Shown: positions 11,286 through 22,307 of the stretch, in pieces
How positions within the stretch are numbered: the stretch's first letter is position 1
Layout of the letters: each line of letters begins with the position of its first letter
From: Triglochin maritima
Lineage: Eukaryota; Streptophyta; Magnoliopsida; Alismatales; Juncaginaceae
Direction of reading: 5' to 3'
Assembly: GCA_963682175.1 (NCBI GenBank)
Contig: OY821771.1
Location: forward strand, 25,874,201 to 25,938,200
DNA length: 64,000 nt
Made by a program: the position numbers and the translations under genes
Notes under the pieces: generated by a model
What the model saw: the letters and a program-made list of their open reading frames with translations, nothing else
Databases searched by the model: none
Told to the model about the DNA's origin: nothing

Positions 11286-12599
11286 TACATGTCAGTAACT
11301 TTTTGTTGTATTTGTGCCACCTATATATTAGGGATGTGTATGAATATGACATTACGTGTATTACTGGAAGTTTATACCACATGTTATGCATTTTATGACC
11401 GATATTGCATGACACGTAGCCTCAGGTTGCATGTCTAATTTCTATGTACTATAACTATGGTTGCATGAGCCTTACACGACTGTCTTGCGGTTGTCAGTGC
11501 TGTTGCGAGAGTGATATTATGGATGAATGTATATCAGTCAAGAATTCGATACTATGGTTATTGTTTAATGACTCGTAGATAGCAACACTATTGTGTTGTG
11601 CCTTGTTTATGTTGTTCTTGCGATGATTGTATGATCATGTCCTTGCTGACATATAGAGATGCATGCATGTTATATAGTGTGGATGTTATGATGTGCATGG
11701 GTTATCGGTGGGCGCTCATAGCATGGTCTGCAATGTTTATTAATTGTGAATGTCTATGTATGTATGCATTGCATTAGATGAATTACATGTCCATTCCTGA
11801 ATTCATAATTAAGCTTGGGCACGATTGCTTTGGAGCCAATGGGCCACGGGTAGGACCTCTATGTAGAGAGGCCAAACGTAAGATATGACCTGGACAAGCA
11901 CATTGTCATTTGCTACAGGACGAGCATTTCCAACTTTGCAATGGAATCATGTAGGTCACTTGCCGCGAGTTGGGGTGTTACAAGCGGTGGGTCATTGTCA
12001 AGTGACCCGCTTGTGGATTAGACCAGTATGGCTGGTAGTCAGGTCCCTATGTAGAGGGATTACGTCGGGTGGAACCCAGAGTGGTGCAACTATGCAGAGT
12101 TCTTGCCTGGTGTAGCTATGTAGAGTTGTGGCCTTTTGCTTTGCATGTGTGGTAGATAGGTTCCATGCATAATTTCTTATCCTATTTTTGGATCTGGGGC
12201 ATATGAGGTTTTCTTAATTGAAAACTCATGCATATTCATTGATATTTTTGCCTCAAGTATTTAGGTTTTCCTACCAGGGTAAGACTGGAGGAGTTTCAGA
12301 GGATTCTGTGCACGAGGGGCATGTCGACTAGATTCTTCCAGTTATCATTTTGCTTCTGCATTATTTTATGATGTATTTTCTTTTTGAACTCGATGTAATG
12401 TCTTGATATTATTTCCATATAAGGATAATTCCCAATTCAGATTATATCTCGTTTTAGTCTATTCATGTATGTTCTTATTCAGTATACCGTGTATGTGTCA
12501 TCCTTTATTGTAACTCCTTCGGCCGTCGTTGATGACTTTGATCACGACAGTTTGTTTGGTTTCCCCAGCTTGCATACCCACGAGATCGGGGACGTTACA
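11286..12599 (+). mobile_element. Gypsy LTR, 3' part
   Basis: It ends CACGAGATCGGGGACGTTACA at 12599, the same end as the gypsy LTR at 49866. Internally it shares the stretch at 11880-12120 with 8310-8548, and the words CCTTCGGCCGTCGT and CCACGAGATCGGG with 49785-49856. There is no primer site after 12599; decayed pol follows at once, so sequence has been lost between LTR and pol. Confidence 0.7.
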
Positions 12600-13053
12600 C
12601 TACTTATACGAATAGCAGTTTTAGGTCTTCACCGATCATTAAAGTCTAAAGTACTTGTTCTCGCAGAAAAAGCTGAGTATGAGGTAGTGCCGTTGGCTGA
12701 AATTCATCAAGGATTACGACTTCACCATCTCTTATCATCCGAGGAATGCTTATTCAGTGGCGGATGCTCGCAACAGGAAGTGGGAAGGTTCGGTTCCTCA
12801 CATGAGGGTTCAAGAGTGGAAGCTGTTGGAGGATCTAGCAGATTGGCAACCCTTTGTTGATGAGCCCGGTCGAGTGGGGTTGGCTAGCTTGAGAGTTGAG
12901 CCATTGATCATCTAGAGAATTGTGAAGAAGTAGAGCGAGGATTCTGAGTCGAGTTCGTTGCTTCAGTCGCCCGGGGTAGAGGGGTCTGACTTTCAGATCA
13001 CAATGGATGGAGGTTTGAGATATCAGGATTGGTTGTGGGTTCTTAATGTGGAC
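12600..13053 (+). pseudogene. Gypsy pol fragment: end of RNase H
   Basis: Translation in shifting frames gives TDH-SLK-LFSQK, then FIKDYDFTISYHPRNAYSVA and KWEGSVPHMRVQEWKLLEDL, the C-terminal RNase H and linker of Del/Tekay-like pol. Stops and frameshifts are present. Pol resumes after the transposon at 15509. Confidence 0.75.
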
Positions 13054-13544
13054 GACACTGATGGAAAAAAGTTATAACGTCGGAATTTCATGTCGGTTTA
13101 AAAAAAACCAACGTAAAAGGACCTTATCATGTTGATTTTGATTGAAATACTAATATATCATGTCAGTTTCCAATAAAGTAACATCGTAAGGAACTTCTCA
13201 CGTCGATTTTTAGAAACCAACCTGAGATAGTCGTGTTTTCACGTCGGTTTTTAAGAAAACGTCCATGATATATTTAAGAAAACACGTCTGTTTTCCTACA
13301 AACCGACATGTTTTACTATGTTTTTTTAAATTTTAACCATATTTGTATGCCAAATCAAACTTCCGAATCACTAACCATAAACCCCAACTCCCCGACCAGT
13401 CGACCCCTGACTGTCCAGACCACGAGCACACCAGCCCGATCCCTCCCCTCCTCCGCCCATCCAGATACTAACCAAACCAGTCCCGATCCCGACCACCCTA
13501 GTCCAATCCCTCACCTCCTCCAGCTGTCTAGACCAGCTCCGTCG

Positions 13545-14569
13545 TATTACAGAGCTGAGAGGTTGAGGGAGATATTTGGGAGGTTTGAGGTGGTTGAGGA
13601 TGTCGTGATTAGGTCGAAAGGTGTGAATATGAAGGGGAGCGCTCTTGTCATCATGGGGTCTAGGGATGTAGTGGTGTTTTTTTGATACTTGATAATATGA
13701 TTGTGTTTGTTTGTTTTTCCGTTGGAATTTACTGAAATTTCTGGTTTGAGTTTGGTATGATTAGGTTTGTCTTTGTTGAGAAAATAGTCCCACATTGCTA
13801 AACACAAATTATGTGCAACACTCTATAATAGAGTTGGATCCACTACCCTTCACCTAAGTGCTTAAGTTTTGTTGAGGTATTGGACCAACCAAATTTAACA
13901 GTCTTTTAGTTCAAATTTGAGTTTATGTTGTGGTTATGTGGGTTAATATTTATTTATTAGTGCATTTTTATTTGAAGACAGATGAGTGGCCAAGTTTGAT
14001 TTTTTTGGGGGAAAACATAGCTTATGGATTTATGTTTGGACTGTGGATTTGTGTTTTGGAATTGTGGTTTTGCTTATGGTATAATAGTTGATGATGTGTA
14101 AGAACAAGTCTACCAAAATAGTTGGTTTTGATCTGATTAACGTAGTGTTGGGAATAGATAGGTACCAATTGGTCTAATGAATTTGTGATGTTTGCTTAAC
14201 CTTGGGGGGTTGTTTATTACAATTAGATGATTCATCTTTGTATGCTCATTTCACATTAACATGCATGAAATGTTGTAGTTCATTGAAGGGTTTGGCAGTA
14301 ACCATTTTGTAGAATTATTTCGCACTGATACAATTTTTTTGCTATTGCAAGGTTCTCATAAATTTGTATCATTGGATTGTTGTAATACTAGATGTGCTTT
14401 TTGATTAATTTCTTATGCTAACTAATTTTGTCATCTTTAGGTTGCAGCCACTCAAAATATGTGTGGCAACCTGTCAAACCCCTTACTCATTCTACCATTT
14501 CTGCCTTTGAATGTTGATATATCAAGCAAAGAACCTGTGGTGAAATTGAGAAGGATCCACCTCATCTGA
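13545..14569 (+). pseudogene. Captured DNAJC17-like gene fragment, two exons
   Basis: Exon one (to 13673) encodes YRAERLREIFGRFEVVEDV and IRSKGVNMKGSALVIMGSRD, resembling the RNA-recognition part of plant DnaJ homolog subfamily C member 17. A GT at 13674 and an AG at 14439-14440 bound a 767-bp intron. Exon two (14441-14569) gives VAATQNMCGNLSNPLLILP and LNVDISSKEPVVKLRRIHLI, then a stop. The splice joins in frame at DVV/VAAT. Neither the J domain nor an upstream promoter is seen. The retained intron implies capture at DNA level. The family name rests on recalled motif similarity. Confidence 0.65.
13674..14440 (+). other. Retained intron of the captured fragment
   Basis: It begins GTGTTTTTTT and ends TCATCTTTAG, is T-rich, and joins the two exons in phase. 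No gene lies inside. At 13780-13860 a stretch AGTCCCACATTGCTAAACAC could be a small repeat. Confidence 0.6.
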
Positions 14570-15499
14570 GAGTAGTTTAGTCACCATAAACTTTTCCTGT
14601 CAGTGCTTCTTTGGACTAACACAAATCATGTTACTTTGCAGGCTCCAAAAAGCAGAATTAACAACACAAAAATGGTTTAGCAACTATAATGGTGAAGGAA
14701 TGTGTTCTTTCAATTTTCTCTAATCTTGTCGTTGTATCCGTCTTCTCTAATCATGTTAAGATCTGGTGGGAGCCGTGAAATAATTTTGCATATTGAGAGA
14801 TGGAAATGAACCAAAGACATCCAATACCATATTTTCATCATATACAACACACTGGCAAAGCTGGTTCAAGTTGACTTTTCCTTGAACCAGGCTTTGTAGA
14901 TAATTTTTCCCTTTAGCCATATAGGTCTTGTATTTATCAAATAGATGGAGCATCTTATTCTCAATTATTTGTTTTGCATGACCTTTTTTGGGTCATATGC
15001 TTGTGCTACGGAACAAATGTAATTGGAGTATTGAACAGTTTACAATGTGGTGAATACAATGGGTGGATCAACTTGAATTTATGTTCTAGCAATTGACAAT
15101 TATATGTACAATTTGTAGACAGTTGTATCTGAAATGCAATTTTGGTGGAAAATGTATATATAAAATATAAGGAATTTTTTTTGATCCACCTGGACTTTCT
15201 ACATCTGTTATTCATAAGCCGACGTGATACACCAAGCATATCATGTCGGTTTTTAGAAAAATCGACGTGGTATGCCCACCTTATCACATCGGTTTTAAGA
15301 AAAACAAACATGGTATGGCTACCTTACCACGTCAATTTCTGAATAACAGACGTGATATGCCATCATATTATGTCGGTTTTACAACCGACATGGTATCTTC
15401 TTACCTATTACGTCTCCCAACTACGATGTCAGTATATTGGACCAGTAAACACAACGTGATATGGCCAAAAAACCCGACGTGAAAACCTTTTTTTCCAGC
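14570..15499. other. Right part of the gene-capturing transposon
   Basis: No protein was recognised. From 15220 on it consists of subterminal words TCGGTTTT / AAACCGAC in alternating orientation, ending CCTTTTTTTCCAGC. The stretch 14580-15200 is AT-rich; it may be further intron or 3' sequence of the captured gene. Confidence 0.5.
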
Positions 15500-15508
15500 A
15501 ATGTGGAC

Positions 15509-15774
15509 TAAGGAAGGAGATTATGGATGACGCTCACGGATCTAGTTACACTATTTATTTAGGGAGTATGAAGATGTATAAGGACCTGCAATGAAGTTTC
15601 TGGTGGAAAGGCATGAAGCGAGACATTACTGAGTTTGTCTCGAGGTGTTTGGTCTGTTAGCAGGTCAAGATCGAGCACCAACGTCTAGCAGCTACGATGC
15701 AAAGGATCAGGCTTCTGGACTGGAAGTGGGAGCACGTGACGATGGACATCATCACGAGTTTGCTAAGGACCAGT
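15509..15774 (+). pseudogene. Gypsy pol fragment: start of integrase
   Basis: Continues the pol of 12600-13053: LRKEIMDDAHGSSYTIYLGS and KMYKDL (zinc-binding HHCC region), then WKWEHVTMD-like sequence at 15718-15750, the entry to the integrase core. A stop lies in the CxxC part. It is cut by an LTR fragment at 15775. Confidence 0.72.
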
Positions 15775-15940
15775 TGATGTGCTTGTTTTAAATACTGCAA
15801 GTGCACGACGTCGGTGAAAACGTGGCAAATACGGGTCGATCCATAGGGAGGTGTGTCAACTCTGGTTCATTCAAAGGCAAATGCGAAGAGAGGGGAGAAG
15901 AAGTTGATTACACTAAACTAAACTGGTATCACCACTCACA
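15775..15940 (-). mobile_element. LTR fragment of the Athila-like superfamily
   Basis: It begins TGATGTGCTTGTTTTAAATA and continues CTGCAAGTGCACGACGTCGG and GTGGCAAATACGGGTCGATC, the standard LTR end of the family. Similarity is lost near 15940, at the start of a tandem repeat. Confidence 0.75.
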
Positions 15941-16035
15941 AACTAAACTGGTATCACCACACACAAACTAAACTGGTATCACCAATAAACTAAAGAGGCA
16001 TCCCTAGTGCACGAACTGGTATCACCACTCACAAA
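15917..16035. repeat. Short tandem repeat, unit about 27 bp
   Basis: AAACTAAACTGGTATCACCA followed by CACAC or a variant occurs three times in a row (15917-15985), and a fourth partial copy (ACTGGTATCACCACTCACAAAC) lies at 16012-16034. Confidence 0.75.
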
Positions 16036-16744
16036 CCTACCAAATCTACCCTTACGAACTATATACTCCGCAACAGAAGAACTACCAAGTCGCCCGCTTC
16101 CTCTACCATACTCCTCCTCCCGCTCCAACTCCAACCCATACCGCCCCTCATCGTCGGAAACATCCTCATCATCAAACATGTCATTACATGTCTGATGATA
16201 ACGTGAAATCTCCCTTTCCCTCCTAACCAAAGCAGATGTACCTAGAATATGTGGATGACGAGGACCTCAATCCTCCTCATAAGGTTTCATAGAGCGAAAT
16301 GGTAGTGATTTTTCTTTTCCTCCACGGTGACTATTAATTACATTTTAGAAATAAAATTTCGTTAAATTAAATTAAGTTACTATTTTTACAAAATTACTAA
16401 TTGTTAATAACTAATTAGCAATTACTAATTAGCAATTACTAATTACCAATTACTAATTATTAATTAATTAAAAAAAAGGGGGAGGCGTCTGCGACAGACG
16501 CCTCCCCTATTTTTTTAGAGGTAGAAATTTACCTTATTTGAATCTAACGGTGCGTCCACCGGCGCCTTTCCGGCTCTCTAAGACATTAGTTTTGGTGGTT
16601 GAAATTTGATGTTGGGAGGAAAATGAAGAGAGAGAGGTGGTGGGAGAGTGGAATGAAGAGAAGAAATAAATAGAAAGGAGAGAGCTGAAACGTTTAACAA
16701 TTCACTCTATGTATTGAGACTTTTGTTATCTTTCTGATATGTCA
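16036..16744. other. Unassigned stretch with a strong hairpin
   Basis: A minus-strand open frame of 83 codons (15979-16230) is acidic and has no recognised family. 16320-16470 is AT-rich with repeated AATTACTAATTA words. A long perfect hairpin lies at 16471-16515. 16530-16700 has nothing recognisable. It borders the MULE end at 16745. Confidence 0.5.
16471..16517. repeat. Long inverted repeat: GC stem flanked by A and T runs
   Basis: A 13-bp perfect stem GGGGAGGCGTCTG (16479-16491) and its complement (16495-16507) enclose the loop CGA. An A run before and a T run after can extend it to about 20 bp. In a plant this is not a bacterial terminator; it may be a transposon end or foldback remnant. 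Confidence 0.7.
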
Positions 16745-16946
16745 CATAGGGCAAAACGGTTGTGCAAAGACCGAGTTCTATACAGGCAACACTTGGGCCA
16801 ACAAATTTCCCCAAATTGAACTCGGTAACACAAGTGCCGAGTTCTCTTGAACTGAACTCAGCACTGGTGTTGCCGAGTTCTTTTGATGAGAACTCCACAT
16901 TTACACTAGTATTACCCACACGTTTGCCAAGAGAACAACGTTTTAA
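16745..16946 (+). repeat. Left inverted end of the MULE
   Basis: Runs from CATAGGGCAAAACGGTTGTG to CACACGTTTGCCAAGAGAAC and is the reverse complement, with small changes, of 31830-32024. It contains repeated CCGAGTTC / GAACTCGG words, which continue to about 17100 in both orientations. Confidence 0.9.
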
Positions 16947-17479
16947 ATAAAAATCGGCACTGGTGCTGTAGACTTCTATTGAAGTGAACACGACACTGGT
17001 GTTGCTGAGTTCCATTGAAGTGAACTCGGCACTTTTGTTGCCGAGTTCACATCAAGAGAACTCAGCAACTCCACTGTCGAGTTCTTTGAAGAGAAATCGG
17101 CAAGTTCATTTAATTTAAAAACTTGACAATTTCATTTCCTGTTTCAGAACTTTTTGACAATAAAGACAATCATTCCAATTACAAAAAAATTAACAACAAA
17201 CACAACCATTTCCAAGTAGAAAAATACAACAAACACCACCATTTCCCACGTCCTATATTTCAACAAACAACAAAAAATCCAACTACCAAAACTTCAACAA
17301 ACCCAATCATTCCCAACAACAAATATTACACAAAACACAATCATTTCAACCACAAAACATAAACAACTACAATAAAATCAAAATTACATCCACCAAAACA
17401 AGTTTAACATAAATAAAACCAAAACTAGTGTAATAACTTCCAAATAAGTTTAATACAACCAAAGATCTATCCTAAGTAA
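16947..17479. other. MULE subterminal region, left
   Basis: No gene. To 17100 it holds more GAACTCGGCA words; 17110-17480 is rich in ACAAC / CAAACA and codes for nothing recognisable. Confidence 0.6.
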
Positions 17480-19141
17480 CCTCTCAATCTCTTCTTCTTT
17501 TTAGGACGTGCCTGAGCACGTCCTTTCCCCTGGCCGCGTACCCCTCCTCATTCTGCATTCTCAACTTGTTCAGTATCCTGAGTCAGACCGCCACCGTCTT
17601 CTTGTGTGTGTGGATCTTCTTCTTCAACGACGCGATCCTAACTCAACCGTAATGTGGGTTCTTCAGCACCAAAACACATGAGCCAAGCCTTCATTTTTCC
17701 GTTTGATTTTCCAACTATCGGAGAGCCTGTCTTGTGATCTCTGATTGCCTCATGAATTTGATGGCGTTCTTCATGGAGCTCACAAACTTCGTGCACCTAC
17801 AGATAATTAAACCATTTAACAAACACTAAACACAATTGAAAAACATCATAATTGTTTAATTAAATGTTTAGATCTTACCATCTCCCGCTCTCTACCTGCT
17901 CAAGGTATGTATAAGTTATGCTTCAGAGCCAAAGTCTGGTGAACAATCCAACATACGGTGATGTTCCAGTACCATTCCATATACATTTGTGTGTTCTCTT
18001 CAGGAATGATACCTAGGAGTGGTCGTTCAAACTGTAGATGATCTCTTCTATGCAACCAATGCTGAATGAATCAGTAATTTTCCGCCAACCAATTAACGCC
18101 TTCCCTCCCATGAGCCAATTTCACTACATATCTCTCCATCGGCTCTGGAATGTGTTGTAGACCGAATTGTCTCATCACTCGGTCTGGAGAATGCATAACC
18201 ACCTCACCAAAATTTATAAGCCATGTACGGCTCGTCCGGATCTCAGAACCTTTAGTACATAGTGGTTGTAATTGACTAAGATCCAAATGTGCATAAGGGT
18301 CCCAAATCACTTGATCGAATTCCTGCACGACCAGCTCATTCCGATAAAAATCTAGTGTCGTCGTCTTCGCACTACCCTTAAATGATCTTGGTTGTCTCCA
18401 ATGGTCACCTAATGGTGCCCTATCGTCATCTGGGCATAGTAATGGTCTGGTCTTCAAAGGTCTCCCAATGTGTAAATGTTGCCAGCACACAACTGCAGGA
18501 ATCTAAGAAAACCACATAGATGTTTGGTCGGAATCAGTGAAGTTTTGTCTAACATGTGATATAAGTTGGTCGACGCTGTACTACCCCAACTATACTCCAA
18601 TGCGATGATTAAATCTCGAAGGAAAGGCAGGTACTTCAAGTGAACCATCGTGCCGCTCTTATCTGCCAAAATACTGCATCCCAGCTGGAATAGAATAAAT
18701 CTAGTGTGTTGTGTAACTGTCTCCTTGTCAGCATCAAAAGGCAACTGCTGAAACTGATCTTGCAACCAACCCAAAGTTATCGAACCCTTACGACCCAAGT
18801 CATTGCAGACTCAACCCAATAAATCCATGTAGACATCTGACCAAACATACTCCTGAGACTCACACACCGGCAACCCGTCTATGTGCAAGCCGATAATCAA
18901 AGAGATGTCACGCAAGCTGCAAGTATCTCACCATGTCGCAAGTGAATGAATGAGTCTCTGCTCTCCAATACTCCACCATCGCCCCCAACAAGGTATGGTC
19001 CAACTGGACTCGACCCAACCGAGTGACTGTGTCAAACCCTGCCATATCTAGCAGAAACAACATCCTCTCATCAATGATCTGCCATTCGTTGAGCTTCGAT
19101 CCATGCTCAACGCATTTTACGCCCTCAACGTCCTTTTGCAT
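17480..19141 (-). pseudogene. Plant mobile domain (MAIN/MAIL1-type) region, decayed
   Basis: On minus, pieces in different frames give the order known for the plant mobile domain (aminotransferase-like). First come LVEYWRAETHSF-type sequence (19000-18940, seen as EYWRAETHSFTCDMVRYLQL), VCESQEYVW and GWLQDQFQQLP. Then follow HTRFILFQLGCSILADKSG, LPFLRDLIIALEYSWGST and LCGFLRFLQLCAGNIYTLGD. The last part (17490-17640) is basic: GRGQGKGRAQARPKKKKR. Stops and frame changes are frequent. It follows the transposase on the same strand inside the MULE, so it was either a fused or a second gene. Mobile domain proteins in plants act in gene silencing; many copies are known in transposons. Confidence 0.75.
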
Positions 19142-21190
19142 AAATTAAGATAAATGTCAGAATATTAATACATACGTGCAAATATTTCATTTGAAAGTAG
19201 TAAAATGCTTACAAAATCTTGGAACAAGTCCGACTTGTGGTTGACCTACAAAACAAACACAGATCTGTCTACCGGACCCTGTGAACATAATGGTAACCTA
19301 GACATTACTAAAACAATCACACACTATATAGGTTCCTTGCATCGCTTTCTATTATGCCCTATACCGCCGCATCTCCACACCTTACCCTTCATTGTGATAT
19401 TACCACGATTTGGCCAAAACCTTACTTCAGGAATCAGGATAAATATAGGTATGTACGTCTGTTTGTACATTTGAAACTCATAATGCGGGGAGACCAATTA
19501 TCAAGTGCTGACATTTGCATGTCTGCCGCTACAAACTGCTAGTACATGTGAACAGAGGACGTGCATTGCAATCATGTATCCCCAACTGCAACTAATAAGT
19601 CCTTCAAATTTCACAAGGTATTTTTTCTGATAATCAGATTCAACCTGGTACATCGACTGGTGGTATCGATTTACTGTTTGAGATCTAGCCAGATTGCTGC
19701 TTGCCGTTAGCACGGTGTGGATTGTCAGTACATATAGTTCATTGCACGACTCAGCCACCTCTCTTCTTTTGACAAAGAATTTATTCAAATGGAGAAACAT
19801 CATCAAAATCATGGTTGTAATTGGCATACCACGTGCCCCTCTTAAGATATTGTTGAAGCTTTCCAACATGTTTGTCATCATACATCCCCAACGTCGACCC
19901 CGTCGTGACAACAAGTCCATCTTTCCAAAGGACCCTGATGCTGAATCCACTCGTAAACTGGTTTATGTTCCTCAGCAATAACCTTCATTAGATCTTCAAA
20001 TTTCAGAAACGAATGTGTTTTACTCGCTTCATAAAACTTAATTTGTTCCAATCTTTCGTTGCAGTTATGTTGTTTTGCAAGATTTGCTTTCATGTGTCGC
20101 AGGCAGAATCGATGTACATGACCTTTTGAAGGGAAAGGCAACTCTTACACAAGAGTTTATTTCCAAAAATATATCGGTGATAATACACAAAATGGGTCGC
20201 CTGGTTACTCTACTGGATAACAATTGTAGGAACCACGTCCAGGACTCCGTCTTCTCGCTCTCTACGATGGCAAATGCTAAAGGAAAAATTCCATTGCTCG
20301 TATCCTTGGCCACAACAATCAACAACAACCCTTTGTATTTGCTATGGAGGTGCATTCCATCGACAATGGCAACTGATCTACAAAATATAAATCCAGTAAT
20401 TGAAGGTCCAAAAGCCCAGAACACCAGCTGAAATATGTCCTTGTGTGGATTTACCCGTATTGCCTATATTTCGACAATTGTGCGTGGATTGTTCTGACAC
20501 ACTATAGTGAGGAACCTTCGCAAATCCTTAAAACTGTCTTCCTCGACATCATAAATTTGGTTCAGCGCTTTCTGCCTGGCATGCCATGCTTTAGCGTAAC
20601 TAATATCAAGGGAGTACTTGTTTTTATGCTTTCCATTATTTCAGCAGGACTGATTGTGAATTTGGTTCTAACAGAAGGCATTATCAAGTCGCAAATAAAA
20701 TTAGCACTGTATTTTTTATTGTCGGACAACAACATTGGATTCGAACATGTGTGCTTGGCGTCGTACGTTTTAACTTTAAAGTATCTGCAACCTTTTGCAA
20801 CAGATGCATGTAGACGCCATTTACAGTTATCCTCATCACGACGAATACAACGAATAGTGTAGCGTTTCGTTGAAGAAACCACAACTGAATACTGAACATA
20901 TTTTTTTAATGTGTCACGACTAAAGAGCATGAACCAAATCATCTTTTGTCAGGAAGATTCTCTTATCCCAAAAAGAATGACCATCTTCATTATGCCAATT
21001 ACTTCATGACACATTGTTCGTAGCATCGAAGAATGAGTGTTCAATGACGGAGTTCTCTATCCAACTGTCATCGTCAAAGATATCGGGAAGTTCATTCAGA
21101 GTTGGAACCATGTCGTTGTTAGCAACTGCATCTTCAACAATGTTGTCCTCTTCCTGATTTACGGATTGACCCATCACATATATGACCTGT
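19142..21190 (-). pseudogene. MULE transposase, central and C-terminal parts
   Basis: On minus, in broken frames: MuDR DNA-binding region (RYTIRCIRRDEDNCKWRLHA, KTYDAKHTCSNPM; 20870-20700), then the MULE domain with VDGMHLHSKYKGLLLIVVAK and GIFPLAFAIVESEKTESWTW and a second acidic residue in CIITD (20380-20180). MTNMLESFNNILRGARGMPI (19880-19800) follows, then a SWIM-type zinc site CSHVLAVC with the first CxC altered to CSW (19570-19530), and a zinc-knuckle-like RCGGIGHNRKRC (about 19380-19345). Several stops and frameshifts. Its N-terminal part lies at 30195-31002 beyond element B. Role would be excision and insertion of the MULE at its ends. Confidence 0.82.
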
Positions 21191-22236
21191 TGCGTTGATT
21201 GATCGTTTTATATTTAACCGCAAGTGCACGACCGCGTTGAAGCGGTGGCAAATACGGGTCGTCCACTGGGAGGTGTGTCGACACTTGGTTTATTCGAAGG
21301 CGAGAGGTAAAAAGAAGGGAGAAAGATGTATTACACTAATCTAAACTACAAAGCTGAAATGAAATGCAAAGGAAATGAAGATAAGCAATAAAACTAAACC
21401 CCAAAGGGGGTAGAGAACAGATGTGAACATAAAGATGTGTGTGTGTGTGTGTGTTCAATTAAGCTCCTCACAACATGTAATGCATGAAATCATAAAACTA
21501 CATCCAATCTTGCCTCTACATGAATTAAGATAAGACTACATCATTAAAACATACAAGACAATAATTGGAATGAAGCTACATGAACTCAAGTATAAAGACT
21601 AGACCCTACTATGCCTCCACATGAATTAAGATGACTACATCATTAAAACATACAAGACATTAGCTAAGGAAAAGGCAACAAGAGTACATACACTACAAAT
21701 TGTGTTTCCAACATTAACTTCATCCATATCCTAACCTTATCATTCCCCATAAAATAGGTCCACTAATCAAAGCATAAGCTAAGCTTCATTCAAGAGCATT
21801 AGCATATCAAAGATAAGAGTGGAGACCCATTAGATGGTTATGGAAATCATATAAAGCTCAAGGGATAAAAATAACACACACTTAATACACTACATTATTA
21901 TATCACATATTTCTCCACCCCCCAAATGGGGATGGAACTACTCACTACTCATTACACTAACTAATTTAGCAAAGGAAATCATAATACTGAAATGAAATTT
22001 ATACTACTTAAGCAAGGAATATTAAAGAAGCATAAAACTAAACAAACAAACAAGCATGCAAATGAAAGGAAATTAAACTAAGAGAGAAACAACATCATTA
22101 AGAGAAAACTTATATTATTAACTTACTCAATTACAAGTAGCTCTTCCTCCACTAGAGTTTTGCTTCAAGGCTTCACTCTTAGTAGGGAAGATGGCCACCA
22201 AGAGGGAGATTGATACAATGGGAGGTGAAGAGTTCT

Positions 22237-22244
22237 ATTTATAA
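22237..22244 (-). promoter_or_regulatory. TATA box in 3' LTR of element B
   Basis: TATAAATAG on minus. In the 5' LTR the matching site (29655-29662) reads TATAAATT, so one base of the box has changed. Confidence 0.65.
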
Positions 22245-22307
22245 GCATGGAAAAAGCTAATCCGGGACAATCCCCCGATGTGGGACTAAACCAATACCAA
22301 AAATAGC

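Larger units (their letters stand above)
13054..15499. mobile_element. DNA transposon with captured gene piece (CACTA-like or MULE)
   Basis: The insert sits in gypsy pol. AATGTGGAC flanks it at 13045-13053 and 15500-15508, a 9-bp match as expected for MULEs. The ends also align as CACTA-type: CACTGATGGAAAAAAG at left, and on the other strand CATTGCTGGAAAAAAAGG at right. Subterminal copies of a CACGTCGGTTTTT-like word in both orientations (13085-13300 and 15225-15480) are typical of CACTA ends. No transposase is visible. It carries a DNAJC17-like fragment with an intron. Confidence 0.75.

Noticed and set aside
12465..12860. 131-codon plus-strand frame as one protein
   Set aside because: It joins the end of an LTR to pol read in the wrong frame. 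The pol motifs appear in other frames.
15917..16035. CRISPR-like spaced repeats
   Set aside because: Three or four direct copies without unique spacers, next to plant transposons; an ordinary tandem repeat.
15979..16230. 83-codon acidic minus-strand frame as a host gene
   Set aside because: No recognised family, overlaps a tandem repeat, no promoter or partner exon visible.
16479..16507. Hairpin with following T run as a transcription terminator
   Set aside because: Rho-independent termination is bacterial; this is plant nuclear DNA.
16479..16520. Helitron 3' end
   Set aside because: A hairpin is present but the expected CTRR end about ten bases later is not, and no 5' TC end was found.
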